In this document: positions 34,931 to 47,470 of the stretch, in pieces | Position numbering within the stretch: the first letter of the stretch is position 1 | Layout of the letters: each line of letters opens with the position of its first letter | From: Sternotherus odoratus | Taxonomy: Eukaryota > Chordata > Testudines > Kinosternidae | Direction of reading: 5' to 3' | Length of the DNA: 64,000 nucleotides | Assembly: GCA_032164245.1 (NCBI GenBank) | Contig: JAVMKO010000003.1 | Span: 36,393,390 to 36,457,389, forward strand | Made by a program: the position numbers and the translations under genes | The notes under the pieces: generated by a model | What the model saw: only the letters and a program-made list of their open reading frames with translations | Told to the model about the DNA's origin: nothing | Database searches by the model: none

Positions 34931-37900
34931 TGATCTCTTGTTAGGATAGTTTCAGTCTCAGCCAAAGGTCCTGCCAGTTTAATGAGAGAGAGAAAGCATT
35001 AGAGTACATGAAAACTACACAATTTCCCCTCCCCCACAAAGTAACATTACTTTGCTTTAGAAGGCCACAATTTTGATGCATTTAAACATTTAAGGGACAT
35101 AACTGTTTCCATATTTTGTGTCATGGTTCTCAGAAAACTGTTGGTACCTCTAAGGAAGAACTGGAGGTAAATCATTGTGTGGCAAACACTTTATATTTTT
35201 AACAAAGTATTGACCCTGGTATTAGGGGATAGGTGTGTATGTAAGGGGGAGTGAGAGTTAATTCCTTCATGGGGATATGCAACCGGATATATTTTTTTTC
35301 ATCCTTTAAGGCTGGTCTTCCTTTGGAGGACGTAGTGATAGTTCAGATACCTGAATGGAAAGACAAAGCGACTTTTCAGTCCTGTGGTGGGGGATTCCTC
35401 AATTTATGCCAGGGAATGTTCATTAGAATTGTCACCCTACATCATATTACTGAATGGAAATTTTTGGTGAACTATGAAGGTTGCTCAAACAGTGTTGCAC
35501 TCCTGGTGAACCAGGACCAGCTGGAGTTCATGCAGAATGAAAAATTTGCTGGATTCCAGGATTGTGAGAAAATTTGTTAGATTCCAGGATTGTAAGAAAT
35601 GTAGAATGGGACTCAACATAATTCTGAACTAGGATGGAGAGCATTTATCCAAAAGGAGATCTGAACTGGGAATACCTCCCCCCCCCCCCCCCACCATCCC
35701 TCTATGAAAGCCCTGCCTGTGTTCCTGACAGGTGGCCTTAAAATAAAGGGGAAAGACCCTGAAATTTAATTAAGTGTCCCAGAACATAGCATAGCACTGC
35801 AAAACTTTCCCTCTGACAGCTTTGAAGGTAAGCTGCATTGTGTTCTCTTCCCCCAGCAGGACTAGGCCTCAACCCTCTCCCCCCCACATCTGGCCTCCAG
35901 GACATTTGCTGCCTGACAGGTGGCCAAGAAGTAGACAAACACAGGAACACAATTATTTTTATTTTCAAAAGTATGTACAGAATGTGGTCTGCAAAAATTG
36001 TGGTTCTTCAGAAATCACTTAAGTTAATTTTTGAGAAATATGGCTTGCTGGACAACCATTTTGGAGTCAGGCATAGCAGAGCCTGGTTGAAGGGGGATAA
36101 TTAGAGGGGGTCTGTATGGGGAGGGGATGTGACAATGGCATCACCCCTCCATATAACTCACACACTCACCAGACACATACAAGGAAGCTCCTTGATCCAG
36201 TCCTGCCATACTACCTTAGGTAAGCCTCTGGCTGATGTTCAGTCATCCAAGGAAGACTTGTTTAAAGGGCTTCAGATCAGTATAATCCGAACCCCATAGA
36301 TCCATTTAAGGGGTCAACTAGGAAGAAAAGAATTGGGAGCAGGCAGGCCTATTTTTTTCTTCTTTAAAAGCCAAACAATATTTGAGAGGGTGGGGAAGTA
36401 TGGACTCCAGTAACTGGGGGAGTCCTCAGAACAACAGATATGAAGTTGAGAAATGCCCTATTAGCACAATGTTACATTCTACCTCATCTTCTGGCTTCAT
36501 CTTCTCTTAGGGCTTATATGGCCCTCATTACTATAACAACTGAATGCTAATATGCAACCTCAGTGAGATATTTATTATTCCTTGATTTAAAGCCTTAGGG
36601 CTGCTAGGGAAGAATTTCTGCACCACTATGGTCTATCCATTTATTTTTCTTCTTTTCCATACTGGAATACTGTAAGAATTGCCAGACTGAATTGTCCTGT
36701 CACTGATATTAATTGTGTTAGAAATGTCAAAGGAAAGTATAGAAACCCCATAATAGTCAATTTATGAAATAATATGGCTAAGGGGAAGTTTTTGCTATTT
36801 TAACCATTAATTAGTTGACTTATATCAAGAGGCAGCACATTTTTTTTTTTCATCTAAGCTAGTAAAACCGCTGCTGATATTCTGATTATAGCAGATAAGT
36901 TTCTCATCCCTGCTCTCAGACACCATCTACATACTGTATATAGCTCACTCATCTCCTTCCTGGAGGTTACTTTTATTAACATAAATTGGCAGTAATGAAA
37001 CAAAGTTCAGCTCAAGCCTTCTCTCAGGGCTTCGGTATTACTAGGGGTCCTACCTCAGGACTGCTAACTCATGTCGAGAGTCCCTCCAATCTTTTTCATA
37101 TCCAGATGGGGTAATTAGTGACTGGCTTCAGTGAATAACAGAGCTCACTTAACCAAATACGGGTCAGGTGTTTCAAGCAAAGACTGCCAGCCTGTTAAAA
37201 TGTCTGTCACCCTTTTTAAATCTTACTAAATCCTTTGCCACAATAATTATTTCAGGTACCCAAGGTGATGTGCAGCCCCCATAAAGAAGGGGCAGAAGGA
37301 AAAAGATGGCCATAGAGAAAATGGAGAGTTGTGAATCTTCCAAAAGACGGGGAAACATGTTTACATGTGACCTTATGTGGAGATGATTGGAAAGCTGATG
37401 CCACATTTTCTCACTGGAAAATGCGAATTAATCAAAAGTTAAATGTTTTACAGAAATGTTTCAATTTCAACAAGTTTGTTTCAAAATAAAAATGGGGGAG
37501 GGGGAGTTTTGATAAGGTTGAACCTTTTGATTAACCCATAAATTGTGGATATGTTGCTGGATTGGGTCCTATGAGGGGTATGCAAGGCCTTTGTAGCCCA
37601 TTGTTGGAAGACTAGTTGCTCTACTACACCCTGTCTCAGGAAGCAGTCAGGCAGGAGGAAAAGAGCAGCAAAACTCCATCCTTCAGGCCTTCCTAGAGCA
37701 GCCATCTCATGCATTATAAAGGACTGATCCTTCAAGGGGTAGCAACAGCCAATCAGAGCCCAGCAGGTTCCGATAAAAGGAGTTATAGGGCCTTAGCTGG
37801 TCAGTTCCCGCTGGGACTGGAGGAGTGAAGAAGGTTGCTTCTTGTGGGCCTGGAGCTAGAGTAGAACCTCAGGACATTGGCCCTGAGATAGGGCTGGAGA

Positions 37901-40555
37901 TAAGGGCTCTGGTAGGAAGAGGTGCAGGGAAAGATCAGCGATGGATTGGAGTAAGCAGTACATGGCTGCTTTGTATAGGGTATGTGGGTTGGAACCCAGA
38001 ATAATGGGCAGATCAACCCCCACCAGTCACAGCTTAAGTGCTATAAACCCTAAAAGTGGACAGGCCTTATCTGGGAGCCCCCAAAAAGGGCTGAATTTTA
38101 AGGACCCAGGGCTGAAGACCTAGTGATAGCAAATAGACTATTTAGTTTATTGGATTCTATAGTACCCCAGAAGGGGTTCATTTAGACTTGGTAATTTGAC
38201 TGGAGGACCAAGCCACTGAATACTCCAATGTCAGCAGGGCTTTGGGAAGATGGGAGAAGTTGAATGGGGATGGGGCAGAAACTTTGGAAGTGTGTCTATG
38301 TGGGGTGAGGTCTGATTAGGGGTGCTTCCCAAGGGATGAGGCAGCAGCACTGTGTAAGGGCATTAAAGTGTCAAAGGCATGGTACAGAGTCAATTGTCTC
38401 TCTCTGTCTCCAGGCCCTGGCATTCCCTTGGGTTCCAATTCCCCCCACTCATCCTCTTTCTTCTCCATATTGCCTTCTCATTCCCATTCACCCCCTTCCC
38501 AGCTTCTCCCTCATCCCTGTGCATGCAAGTCTTGGTTATCCAGGTGCACCCTGCACAATTTGTGGAAGTGATGGTGGTGTCAAAGTGGTCTAGGTGCATT
38601 GAGAGAGCACACATGGTGAGTCAGAGGAAAGAGGCAAGTAGAGTTTTGTGGAGGACACATGAGGAAAAAAGCATGCCTTGAGCTAGCGGGGGGCAGAGAT
38701 GGGAGTGGAAGAGGTGAAGGGAAAGGATATCTGTTGTAGTAAATTATGTGCTGTATTCTTAAATTTCACCATAAATACAACACACAAATGCACTCACGTA
38801 TGCAGATTTCAATCTGTAATTGCTCAAAATCTGATTACATTTTTCGTACAAATGTGACAGAATAGATCAACAATGCATACAACTCCTCAACTTTACAGCA
38901 AAACATAAATGGCAGCCACCATTTACAAACTGCCACCCCCCTCCCCAAACTATGCAGAATATAACATATGAAGGCCACATCCCTTTGTATTAATCAAAGC
39001 ATATCAGCATTGCCAAAACTCATGATTTGAACTCCCAGGTGCATTGGTGGTCCTGTGAAAGGGTGGATGTGTGTGGATGGTGAAAGGAACGTGATGCAAT
39101 TTGGGAATGGGAAATCAGTGAAATGTTGATGGGGTGGTGAGTGGATTAACTGTTTCTTTTCCTTGCTTTTTTCATTAGTGTTGTTGGGATATGCTGCATA
39201 GCAATCTGGCATAACTGTTGGTTAAAATAAATAAATAAAATAAAATAAAATAAAATAAATCCCATCCCTAACTAACACTGCTATACCGGTAAAACTTTCA
39301 GTTGTAGACCAGCCCTTAGTGATTTTTTTGTAAAGGACATAACACAAACACTTTTGTTTATTCCATTAAAAAAATCCCAGTATTAAAAGACCATTGCATG
39401 ATTAAGTGCTCAGCAGTCAGGAAATTACACTTAAAAATGTATATGTAACCTTGATTATATGAATTAGAATAATTTTTCCAATAGACTTTTTTTACAAAAG
39501 TAGATATGTACATCTACTTTTGTGTGAAACATTCCTTGAAAGTCATTTATATACAAAATATGTAAATTAAACCTTAGACAGTTGAAAAGAAAAACTGGTA
39601 TGGTATTGTATTAATTGAGAAATAGTGTGTGATTATGTCCATTATTGGAGTGTAATGCATATGTACAACGGGGCATGTGCAACCTTAAGTGTGGTATTTC
39701 CTGTGGGGGGCGGGAGGGGAGTGTTGTTTTTTTTGAATGGTTAACTGTGTGACCTTAAAGTTCTTTTAATATATTTTTTTAATGGAATGCCCATCATGGT
39801 ATTTTTGAGTAAAATTATAACACTCCACCATGGTGTCTGCCTGTTTTTCTTTCTACTTCATGCACCTTGTAACATCTGTAGGAGGTATGTGCATGGTAAA
39901 TCTGTATAAGATTTAGAGCCTTTGTGTCACTGACAGAGATTTTAAGGTCTCCTGAGGAATTCTGCTTTGTTCACTTTGTACTTTACAAGGAAATGCACAG
40001 AATGTGGTGAGGGCTCCCGTGGAGCCCTACCTCATTAATAGTACAACGTGCACAGTGAGGCAAGGGTACTTGTAGGTAGAAAGAAAGCAATTATTTTCTC
40101 AGAGGCTATAAATGACACTGTTCAGTCAGTTCTATTAACTGTATTGTATGGGGTATATTTTCAGAAATAGAGGTGTGTGGGGGGAGTTCATGTGTACCAG
40201 TGCCATATCCATTTGGCATTCACCAGCTTTACTCAGGCTTGCGTGATCTATTTATGCAGCTTCATAGCATTATGTCCACCTATTGCTTGTTCATTTCTCT
40301 GAATGCAGTCACCAATTTTTTTATGCTAAAATAATAGCTGTCTGTATACATCTCCATATGCGAGTCATTTGACAGTCACTTGAAATTTGTAATCATACCC
40401 CACCTTTTAACTTGGGTGGGTGGAATAACTGATTGCCATATGGCTTATTACAGGCCAAAGACTGTAGTTTATAACACTCCTTTATCTGTGCAAATAAATT
40501 ATCTTGCAGACGGCTATCGTTCAAATTGCTGTATATTAGTGGAGCTGTAGAAACT
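34931..40555. other. long non-coding stretch
   Basis: No gene recognised in 5.6 kb. The 109-codon plus frame at 35251-35580 has no visible domain. Simple runs include a C-run at 35679-35692 and an AAATA array at 39224-39259. Nothing with transposon ends was found. Confidence 0.5.
39224..39259. repeat. (AAATA)n microsatellite
   Basis: Tandem AAATA/AAAT units. Confidence 0.88.
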
Positions 40556-40556
40556 T

Positions 40557-40727
40557 AGAATCATACAATATCAGGGTTGGAAGGGACCTCAGAAGGTCAT
40601 CTAGACCAACCCCCTGCTCAAAGCAGGACCAACACCAACTAAGTCATCCCAGCCAGGACTTTGTCAACCTTAAAAACCTCTAAGGAAGGAGATTCCACCA
40701 CCTTCCTAGGTAAACAATTCCTTCCTG
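40557..40727 (-). mobile_element. CR1 LINE 3' end
   Basis: The reverse complement of the CR1 3' signature: AGGGTTGGAAGGGACCTC, GTCATCTAGACCAACCCCC and GGAGATTCCACCACC. It is homologous to the plus-strand copy at 25681-26036. Confidence 0.88.
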
Positions 40728-43700
40728 TGATATATTTCATAACTTTTATGGAGGCACCCAGATGGCAAGCTTGTCTTTAATAGCCCAATGTTACATCATC
40801 ATAACCAAAAGCTTCAGCCCAATGCAAACAATCTCACTGAAGCTGGGCTAGTTGAGGTCACTAAGCATCTCTGAGAATCAGGCCCTAAATTAAGGGACTG
40901 AGATGGTATCATTGAAATGATAGTGAGTTTTGCAACTGCTTTTCAATGGCAGTGGAAGCCAGCCTTGTCTCAGATTTCTATCCCAATGAATTGAAAATAA
41001 CCAGTTAATCAGGAAAAGTAGTAAGGGTGCAAGTGAATTAAATAAATTAGAAAATGAAAGTGTTCCTTTTTGAACATACAAAATTTCCCTTCCTGCCTAA
41101 TTTCACCATAAGGCACAACAGCCAAGGACCGATTAAGCATGGAGAGCACCTACAGCCTTGCCCTTTAAAAGTGCTTCTTGCAGATCATGGGTGAAATCCT
41201 GGTCCTGATGTTTTGCCACTGACTTCACTGGGTACAGGACCTCATCCCAGGATTGAAGTGGGAAAGCTTGTACTGCTTCTTCTAACCAAGTGATCTGTGG
41301 AAAGAGGGGTTTAGTCTTCAGGACTGCCCGGACAACACGTTCAAGAAGCAATACATTCTATTTCCCCTCTTTTAAAAAAGTGATCACTCAGTCTCCCCCT
41401 TCCCCACTAATTAAGATACTACATTGTAGCAGCTTTTAGTCTTGCTGCTCATTAGGAGGTTAGTAATAGGAGGGGGTCTGCAAAAACTATATGGACTTGA
41501 ATTCCCAAGAACTTAAATCTCTCATTGCAATGCTTACTGTTAGTACTTGGTGCATTCAAGCCTTGTCTATAACTGGCACTTACTCTGCCCTCTAGCTTCT
41601 CATTGTAAATTCACCAGTATTCCTGCTGTGTGAACAGTCATCACTTAATTCCTACTGTCCAGGTGTTCCCAGTTTTTCCTAAGAAAACTTTTCAAAGGAT
41701 ATAGCACACTCCTTGTGCCTGCAGCTGTTGGCTTTAATCAGAATTTAGACAAAGGGACCACACCCAAAAGCCTGATGATTAGTCTCCTTGGAACATGGAA
41801 TCTGTTGCTTGCTGAACCAAATCATGCAGTGGAAATAGAAAAGCTTGCGTTGCTGCCAGTGCACCAGAAGTTCTCATTAGCAGAGCCCAACCCATTCAGC
41901 TCACTACTGAACTGAGAGAGAGAAATGGCATTTAAACATAGAGTTTGGATAGAGATCTCAATCCTACACATAAAAATAAATCTTGGTTCAAGAACATGGG
42001 TATCAAAAGGGGAACACAATACTCCACATATGCATAACGGGTCATAGAATAATCTTGATTAGGGGTCAGTGTCATATCTCATTGCCTCCATGAGAGCTCT
42101 GAGACCTGGAGAGCACAGCTACTGGGCCTGCCATTCCAAGAATCAGCCCTTCTCTCTCTGCCGACCAGCTGATGGAGAACATAGGATCATGCACCACCTA
42201 CTTCCTGCCCCTTGTGGGGTGGCTTATGACCCCACAGACGCTGACAGTGAGCAATGCTTATTCTCAGAACACAGGCATGCTCCCTCACCAGGCAGCTCTG
42301 CTGGCTGGAGTGTGTGTGTGGTGCAAAGAACTCAGGAGCATGGCCACATCTGCTCTTTATGCCCCTTATAAGCTGACTTGTGGTCCAACAGATGGTAGCT
42401 GGCTCCCTGAGTCCACCATTCTTTTGTTCTTATGTAAGGACTTAATAGGGGGTTTCTGACAGAGTGATCTTCTCCTTATGTCCAGTAGTACCTAATGGTC
42501 CGTCCATCTGTCACGTAGCATGGATTCTTAAGAGGTGAAAGGTCTGATTAAAGATACAAGAACCTGGGAGATTTTGGGAGAGAGGAAGAAGTTTGTGGGA
42601 ATAAGCAGAGCTTGGAAGGAAATTCCATTACTGTTTTGTTTTGGGTTTAAGGGCCTACAACCAGAAGCCTTCCAGAGAGGGTAGGGCAATGCTCCCCTCT
42701 CACCCAACCAATGAAGGATGAGCTAGGAGAAGAGGATCAGCATAAGATTGCCTCCTCCCTCACAGCAGGCAGATATCAAGTAGGGCCAGCTGAGGGAGAA
42801 GCTGACTATGGCCCTTTAGTGGGTTTAATTACAGTCTAGCTCCAGGAGGAGCATTGAGGATTCCTGGTAAAGAAAGTGATACTAATTGCTTGAATTACCT
42901 AGATCCAGGAGGCAGGATGGAGGTCCTGCGATATAGAAACTGAGTTCTAAATCATAATTCTTTTATTGAGTTCTGGGTGCTAGCCTAAAATCCTTTAGAA
43001 AGCATAGCACTCAAATACTGTATAGGTTTTTTCATATTAATTTCCCTAAAATCATATTTTTGAATGCTTGTTATTGATAATTTAAAGGAATGGCATGTGA
43101 AACAATAAGCTTTTGAAAGCTGAGAGACTAGGAGCAATCATGAGCTAAAACTGATGTCCCCCAAAGTAGAAATTGTGGCGAGACTGAACACCTTGGGCAG
43201 TTGCACAACCTTCACTGTTAAGCTGTAGGACTAAATTATATTTAGCTTCTATTTCAAAATTGGCCTATCCACAGAACTGTCTGCTGAAGATCCACCATTA
43301 GTGACCTTCTGGGGCTTGCATACTTTTATCAGAATGATCAGTAGGCTACACCATTAATATATTAAATCATCTAAACTAGTGTACAGTGTGCAACACTTGT
43401 ATATAATGTTTACAGACCATGTTCCATTGAAATGCATGCATGGTGAAATCCAGAATAAAAGCAACTCATTTCATAACAGTGAGACTTTAGGAAAGTTACA
43501 GAACAATTGCATTATTTGAGAAGATATGCAAGCAACATATTACTCATGCTCCAAAATACTGCTCTGCTCAGCTCAGCACGGGATGAGGCTTAGTGATCCA
43601 CCAGCCAATTTCCCCTACATCATGGAGGGGTGAAGGGGATGCTCAACTTTACTATTACTCTGCTGGCTGGGTGCGGGGAATACTCTAGCCACAAACCTCT

Positions 43701-43765
43701 GACAATCCTTTGTATAGAGCCTCTTATGCATACCAGCTGAACCTAGTCGCGCCATCACTGCATAA
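40728..43765. other. non-coding stretch
   Basis: Frames at 42069-42459 overlap one another in two registers and are unrecognised; otherwise nothing seen. Confidence 0.45.
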
Positions 43766-43773
43766 GCTATATA

Positions 43774-44075
43774 TCAGGTGGCCAAACTCACTGACCCTCT
43801 GAGCCACATACAACAATCTTCAAAAGTTTGAGAGTTGGGGTGCAGGGCTTTAGCCACTCTCCTGCTGAAGCCCTGCCCCCTGGCAGGGGTGCCCCATAGG
43901 GCTGAAGCCTGGAGACCCACCTCCCCACTGAAGCCCTTAGCCCCACCACGCTGCTACAGGGCAGAAGCCCTGAGCTCCACCCCACCAGTCTGGTAGGTGG
44001 AGAGAGGGTCTACGAGCTGCCCTTTAACTGCAAAAATACCTCATGCGGTTCCTGAGCTACAGTCTGGCCACCCTT
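43774..44075. mobile_element. short non-autonomous hAT-type element
   Basis: An exact 8-bp GCTATATA flanks a 302-bp block (43766-43773 and 44076-44083). The ends are inverted repeats: TCAGGTGGCCAAACT on the left, AAGGGTGGCCAGACT inward from the right. The interior is GC-rich with repeated GAAGCCCTG-like motifs. No transposase. The TA-rich duplication could in part be chance. Confidence 0.75.
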
Positions 44076-44083
44076 GCTATATA

Positions 44084-46789
44084 TATAACAGATATATGAA
44101 GACTTCATTAAACTGTTGTCTTTACAGTTTGTTCCCACGTGAGGAAATGCATAAAAATATCTTGACTGGTTATAAATCCAAAACCGTTAATCTGCTTCAC
44201 ACTTTAGAGGAGAGTGCAGGTTTGACCTATTTCGTCCTCAGAACATGTGGACATAATAACGATCTTGTCTCTGCAGGAAATCCTGAACCAAATAAGTGAA
44301 TAAGTAACTGATATTGGTCTTCTGACTGAGTTCATTCCAAAAGGCAGGAAAGGAACTTTTGGAACAGCTTTCTACCATGATTCCCTCGGGCAGTTGCTCA
44401 TTTATATAAATTGAATAAGACACTTGCTGTAGGCTTCTTTAGATGAATAACTGTGTAGGCAGCTGTTTGTTCCCCCCCCCCCCCCTCACCCCCTACTTCC
44501 CTCAACAGGAAAGCCAGTCTCTTTACATCTCTTTTGTAACTGCAATGAAACCAGAGCAGGGCAAGCCCAGTATTGTCCATGCTTACCTCAGGGATGTTGA
44601 GACAACAGCAAAACTTGCTCAGCCTGTCTGCTTTCCCACGCTTCTAGGGTTCACCTAACCTTATTATGGCAACCTGACAATTAAATACAGTAGTCCGGAT
44701 TCACTGATTTCTACAGTATAATACTTTGTTAATAGCATTAGTTATTGCTAACCAATGTCTCATCTTTTTTCTCCCATTCCATTCATATTCACCAAATTGA
44801 TTTATTTGTCAATGAAGAGTTTTTAAATACTCTAATAACATTTTAGGGCCACACTGTACTTTTCTGTGGACAATGCATGGGAAAAGATTAGCAGAGTCAG
44901 GAAACTGAGGTTCAGCTTGCAGAGATTCTGTCAAATTGCATCTCTATGGAACTCTGAGAAGATAAGGACAGCAGCCTGTGAACTCTTCAATCCCAGGGAC
45001 ACATGGAAAAGGACTCTCAGTCCTCTAGTCTAGAGAGTCGAGTTGTCTACACTGCTCCTCCAGCAGCATGTCTCCTACAGGAGCTATGCAGATGTGGTTA
45101 GCATCCAACAAAGGTACATAACGCTCCCCTTGTCATAATAAATCTTCAGATGAATAAGCACTTAACCTAAAATTTGTGGGATTCACTGACAGTTTGATGA
45201 ACACCTGCAGCCACTCAAATAATCATAAATTATATGACTACAACTCAGAGACCTAAGCTCAATTTTTTGTTTGCAGCTGTCTCCTTGGAATACCTCCAAA
45301 CAAGTTTCCTTTCTGCTCTACCTACTGCTTCCAGTTTTCACTGATATCACCTACTTCTAATCCTCCACAAGGTCTCAACTTGCTGTGCTTCTGCCAACAA
45401 TGCTTCCTCTAACCGACTTTCCGATTTTTCATTCATAACTTAAACTGCCTTTTGAGTTCCCCCATCATCTCCCCAAGAACATAGAACTAAGCTTGTGCTT
45501 AGTACAGACTCAGCACTCTTGGTTTTTCTCTCAAAAACAGGAACATTGTCTGACAGGGAATAGTTCATCCCGTTCTATATTCCAGTTCTACTGCTTACTT
45601 CAAGGGCATTGCCTGATTAGTTGGAGCCCAGTAGAGTGGCAGTACTGTCTGCTTGATGAGCTTTCCCAAGTATCAGTCTTGATTGCTATATATTTAACGC
45701 TTGCCTCCATTGGTCATTGCCTGTTTCCTATCGGTTTAACACTGAATTCTACTCAGATCACACTTATTAGGACTCTAACGTTCTGCCTTTCTGCTGCCAA
45801 CTTCTAAGTTTGAAAACCCTTTTAACTACTGATTTCAACACTCTCTAGCTCTTACTGATACAGAATGGAAATTCATAATGTGCCTTCTGCACATAGAATT
45901 TTACTGAAAATCTAAATTTTTTAGTACATTGGGCCATTGGTTCAAGTCCTACATGATCTTTAATGATTCTTTATGGGGGGCCTAATATTAGGAAAGATTC
46001 AGATGAAATGGTGACCAAACCTTTCAAAGTTGAGGGGCCTCCAAAGTCTTTGTGTGTTTCCCTATGGATGTATGTGGGTGAACAAATTTTAAATACCATA
46101 CAAGTAACTGTTTGTAACTGTACTGACACATACTCCATCTCTCTGTCCATTTTTCCTCTGGTTTTCTCTCTTTTCCTTCCTGCCTCTCCTTCTCCCATAC
46201 CATATTGTCCGTTTTACACTCTAATGAAATGAAATGAAATATTACTGATAGTATTGTTCTAGCACTCAGAGGTGTCAGTCAAGGTCCCACAGTGCTAGGG
46301 GACATAAAAACACATACAAGAATGACTGTGTCTGTGCTCAGAAGAAATTGAAATTTAGATATTAATAATTGACTGAGCCATTCATTTGAGAGCCTCACAT
46401 AGTTTCTGACCCTTACACAGTGTATTGTAACTGCCTCCATTTTGGAGGTCCTGGTTATAAATCCTATGGTTGTGTATCTACCTGTATTTTCTGTTCAAGT
46501 TCTGCTGTAAGGGGCAAATGTCTCACACGCATACAGAAAAATGGAGATGACCAGTGCATGCAGCAGTTTATGTTTGGATTACAGGGAGATGTTCTTATTC
46601 CCCCAAATTGGTTTTATCTTTGCCACTGCTGCAGTTTTTTGTGCAGTTCTTGACAACTAGTCAAACAGAACAAAAGGCAGGAGCAACTTGAAAAACCTGA
46701 AAATAGCTTAGAAGCTATAAAAAGACACTTGAGTATTTAAAAGTTGTTATAAAAGTCTATAGGCAAGGAAAGAGAACTCCTAGCCTGAG
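44084..46789. other. non-coding stretch
   Basis: No gene recognised. A C-run lies at 44472-44485. Confidence 0.5.
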
Positions 46790-47470
46790 AGGGACAAATT
46801 CCATCCTACTTCTACAAGGTATAGAAAAAGTCATGCCCAGCAAGAGGTACACAGTGTAATAAATGCACAAAATATGGACATTTTCAAGCTGTTTGTTGCA
46901 TCAAAGCAATCAGGGAATTAACTTCTATTTCAGAGAATCATAGATCCCAGAAACAATGGCAGAGAACCCGGCTGGAGAGTGAAACTGTCTTTTAATAGCA
47001 AAACTATTGACTTTAAAATTGATTCAGGAGCTGATGTCACAGTCAACTCAGAAAGAACTCATCTCCATTCCCTCCAAGCAATGAAATCACCTGACACAGT
47101 TCAGACTAGCCTTTGAGTTATTCTAACTGTATAGGCTAGTGCACCACTGAAACAATTTACGAAGACCAAAGCTATTCATTCCGAGCGGATGTGAAAAAAG
47201 ACCAACAATCATCTCAGCTGCAGAATGCCAGCCAGGATTGGCCTAGTGAGAAGGTGGAAAAACTTGAGGGAGGTTTTGATGTTGTTGGAGTCTTGGAAGG
47301 AAATCTTAAGAGACAATGCTTGAAGGAGACTAGCTGAAAATTTATGTGGATTCAGAGACATCATTACCTAATCATTGTGGACTATTTTTCCAGGTATATA
47401 GGAATAATGTACTTGAAAGGCAAAACATATTGCAGTCCTCAATATTGAGAGAGTTTTTTCCTGACACCCT
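46790..47470 (+). mobile_element. Gypsy-type LTR retrotransposon, internally deleted
   Basis: Three parts of a Ty3/Gypsy polyprotein appear in the right order on the plus strand. A CCHC zinc knuckle (CNKCTKYGHFQAVC, 46855-46896) comes from the end of gag. An aspartic protease active site (DSGADVTV) is at 47021-47044. An integrase core segment (HYLIIVDYFSRYI) is at 47362-47400. The post-protease linker with YSFRADVKKDQ and PSEKVEKLEGGFDVVG precedes the deletion. Reverse transcriptase and RNase H, normally over 1 kb, are missing. I found no LTRs. Confidence 0.8.

Noticed and set aside
35251..35580. 109-codon plus frame
   Set aside because: No recognisable family, no splice or promoter context; not reported as a gene.
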